From: an uncultured Collinsella sp.
GTDB taxonomy: Bacteria; Actinomycetota; Coriobacteriia; Coriobacteriales; Coriobacteriaceae
Assembly: GCA_902495265.1 (NCBI GenBank)
Contig: CABUWR010000053.1
Location: 1 to 7,977, forward strand
DNA length: 7,977 bases
Reading direction: 5' to 3'
Positions 6,641 to 7,977 of the stretch are shown here, piece by piece (positions within the stretch are counted from its first letter, which is position 1; every line of letters begins with the position of its first letter). The notes under the pieces were generated by a model. It saw nothing but the letters and a program-made list of their open reading frames with translations, was not told where the DNA came from and did no database searches. The translations under genes were made by a program, and so were the position numbers.

Positions 6641-7801
6641 TTGACTAAAGAGATCTGCGACTTCGAATTATGCACAGGGTGCCAGGCCTGTGTGTCTGTT
6701 TGCCCCACAGGGTGCGTCACCGCTGCTGCCGACAACGAGGGCTTTTTTAGGCCCGTTGTCGACAGCGACCGGTGCATAGATTGCGATCTGTGCAGGAAGA
6801 CATGTCCCATTAACAACCGCGTTCTGAGCAAAAGCCTCCCTACGAAGAGCTATTTGTTTCAGACCTTGTCCCCGAGCAATAAGCTGGAGAGCGCCTCGGG
6901 CGGAGCTTTCCAGGATATATGCCGCGCCTTTCTCGGCGGTTGCAGTGATGTTGCCATCTTCGGCGTCGGACTTGACTCCGAAAACCGTGCCCGCTTTGCC
7001 CGCGTTGACTCCGTTGCAGAGGTTCGTACCTTCTCGGGCTCAAAATATGTTCAAGCGGAAATCGGCGATATCTACAAGGATGTCGAGAATTGCCTGCGCA
7101 GCCGCAAACACGTCGTATTCAGTGGAACACCCTGTCAGGTTGACGGACTGCGACGCTATTTGCGCCGCCCCTATGACAAGCTGCTGTGCATAGATCTTGT
7201 TTGCCATGGCGTAGGGTCCCCAAAAGTCTTCGAACGTTATGTTGGGTACTTGGAGCGCAAATACGGCTCTAAAGTTGAGCAATTCCAATTCACGGTGAAA
7301 AAGGGCGGATGGCTTCATAGAAGGGTGCTCGCACGGTTCGCGAACGGTAAGCAATACAGCCGAATGGCGATAACGCTAGACGATCCATACATGACCGCCT
7401 TCTTTTCCCATGCCATCATGAGGCCTTCTTGCTATTCCTGCCGTTACACCAACCTTTCGCGTGTCGGAGACCTGACGATAGGCGATGCGTGGGGCGTGGA
7501 GAAGAGAAAGCCTAAACAATACTATCGAGAGGGTGTCAGCCTGATAATCGCCTCTTCCGAAAAAGGAGAGAAGGCTCTTCGCGCTTGCGGGAATCTCGGT
7601 CGACTTGAAGAGGTCGAATTGGCAGATTACATAGGCTCTAACCCGCAACTCCAAGAGCCTATCAAACCTCATCCGTCTCGAGCACAGTTGATGGCGCTTG
7701 CGACCGCAGACGACGTGCCGTTCGATGACTTTGTAGACAAGCTGTGCTATCGCTCGAAACTACGCCGATGGGTTTCCGAGGCAAAAGCACGGTTTAGCTA
7801 G
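6641..7801 (+). CDS. FrhB-like [4Fe-4S] flavoprotein (coenzyme F420 hydrogenase/dehydrogenase beta subunit family)
   Basis: This 386-residue protein begins with a two-cluster ferredoxin domain. Cys 11, 14, 17 and 21 (CTGCQACVSVCP) and Cys 45, 48, 51 and 55 (CIDCDLCRKTCP) would each bind [4Fe-4S]. FrhB/FdhB-type domains follow, with SGGAF (86-90), GSKYVQ (133-138), SGTPCQVDGL (161-170), CHGVGSP (188-194), RPSCYSCRYT (261-270) and GDLTIGDAWG (276-285). These are family-typical and the last set lies near the expected flavin and extra cysteine sites. Members elsewhere pass electrons between Fe-S clusters and F420 or a flavin. Bacteria outside the F420-making groups carry such proteins in polysaccharide loci, usually beside a pyruvyl transferase-family gene, and their reaction there is unknown to me. 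TTG 6641 is the likely start, one base after the previous stop. Use of F420 itself should not be assumed. Confidence 0.88.
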   Translation: MTKEICDFELCTGCQACVSVCPTGCVTAAADNEGFFRPVVDSDRCIDCDLCRKTCPINNRVLSKSLPTKSYLFQTLSPSNKLESASGGAFQDICRAFLGGCSDVAIFGVGLDSENRARFARVDSVAEVRTFSGSKYVQAEIGDIYKDVENCLRSRKHVVFSGTPCQVDGLRRYLRRPYDKLLCIDLVCHGVGSPKVFERYVGYLERKYGSKVEQFQFTVKKGGWLHRRVLARFANGKQYSRMAITLDDPYMTAFFSHAIMRPSCYSCRYTNLSRVGDLTIGDAWGVEKRKPKQYYREGVSLIIASSEKGEKALRACGNLGRLEEVELADYIGSNPQLQEPIKPHPSRAQLMALATADDVPFDDFVDKLCYRSKLRRWVSEAKARFS

Positions 7802-7804
7802 TTT

Positions 7805-7810
7805 GGGAGG
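7805..7810 (+). promoter_or_regulatory. Ribosome binding site for the second UDP-GlcNAc 2-epimerase gene
   Basis: GGGAGG is nine bases before ATG 7820 and sits in the longest intergenic gap of the window, 18 bases. It fixes the start of the truncated gene. No promoter or terminator is visible in the gap, so the operon probably continues. Confidence 0.7.
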
Positions 7811-7819
7811 TTTGTCTTA

Positions 7820-7977
7820 ATGAAGAAAGTGATGCTCGTCTTCGGCACCCGCCCGGAGGCCATCAAGATGTGCCCGCTCGTCAACGAGCTGAAGGCGCGC
7901 GCGGATGAGTTCGAGACCGTCGTCACCGTGACCGGCCAGCACCGCGAGATGCTCGACCAGGTGCTGCGCGTCTTCGA
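7820..7977 (+). CDS. wecB: UDP-N-acetylglucosamine 2-epimerase, WecB/MnaA type, N-terminal part (3' end outside window)
   Basis: Only the first 52 residues are visible. The start [17 protein letters not shown] followed by CPLVNEL and then [15 protein letters not shown] is diagnostic for non-hydrolysing UDP-GlcNAc 2-epimerases, which interconvert UDP-GlcNAc and UDP-ManNAc in the cytoplasm. GTRPEAIKM and GQHREML separate it from the CapG type earlier in the window (GTRPEVIRL, GQNYDYTL), so two distinct epimerase activities are expected. The product could feed ManNAc or, with a downstream dehydrogenase, ManNAcA into the polymer. Composition is GC-rich again (37 of 60 in 7861-7920), in contrast with the preceding gene. 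It cannot be checked for completeness. Confidence 0.9.
   Translation, partial: MKKVMLVFGTRPEAIKMCPLVNELKARADEFETVVTVTGQHREMLDQVLRVF

Noticed and set aside
7802..7819. Possible terminator or promoter in the largest intergenic gap
   Set aside because: Eighteen bases hold only a ribosome binding site. There is no inverted repeat with a T-run and no paired -35/-10 boxes.

Overview
This window reads as the interior of a surface polysaccharide (capsule or O-antigen-like) biosynthesis operon. All eight genes are on the + strand and packed head to tail. Neighbouring genes overlap by up to 8 bases or are separated by at most 18 bases. The first and last genes are cut by the window edges. I see no tRNA, rRNA, CRISPR array, insertion sequence, terminator or promoter, and no non-coding stretch longer than 18 bases.

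Organism: the flanking genes are GC-rich with strong G/C preference at third codon positions, the ribosome binding sites are purine-rich, and the locus carries an FNL/Cap-type L-FucNAc pathway next to a Wzx/Wzy set. This fits a high-GC, anaerobic, host-associated bacterium. The polysaccharide pyruvyl transferase-family and FrhB-like pair points to an anaerobe. My best guess is Coriobacteriia (Collinsella/Olsenella-like), but this is an inference of low to moderate confidence and I cannot exclude other high-GC lineages.

Layout: (a) 1-593, the C-terminal part of CapF/FnlB, and 598-1782, CapG/FnlC. These are the last two enzymes of UDP-N-acetyl-L-fucosamine synthesis and are GC-rich. (b) 1789-7801, a clearly lower-GC block with a glycosyltransferase, a Wzy-like polymerase, a Wzx flippase, a polysaccharide pyruvyl transferase-family protein and an FrhB-like iron-sulfur flavoprotein. 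(c) From 7820, a second GC-rich UDP-GlcNAc 2-epimerase family gene (WecB/MnaA type), cut by the window end.

How they could work together: CapE (expected upstream), CapF and CapG make UDP-L-FucNAc. The 7820 gene would make UDP-ManNAc. Glycosyltransferases, of which only one is in this window, build a lipid-linked repeat unit. Wzx flips it across the membrane and Wzy polymerises it. The pyruvyl transferase-like protein and its redox partner may modify the repeat unit or polymer precursor in a way not yet defined. The most interesting features are this partner pair and the sharp compositional mosaic, in which a low-GC serotype-specific cassette sits exactly between two high-GC epimerase-family genes.
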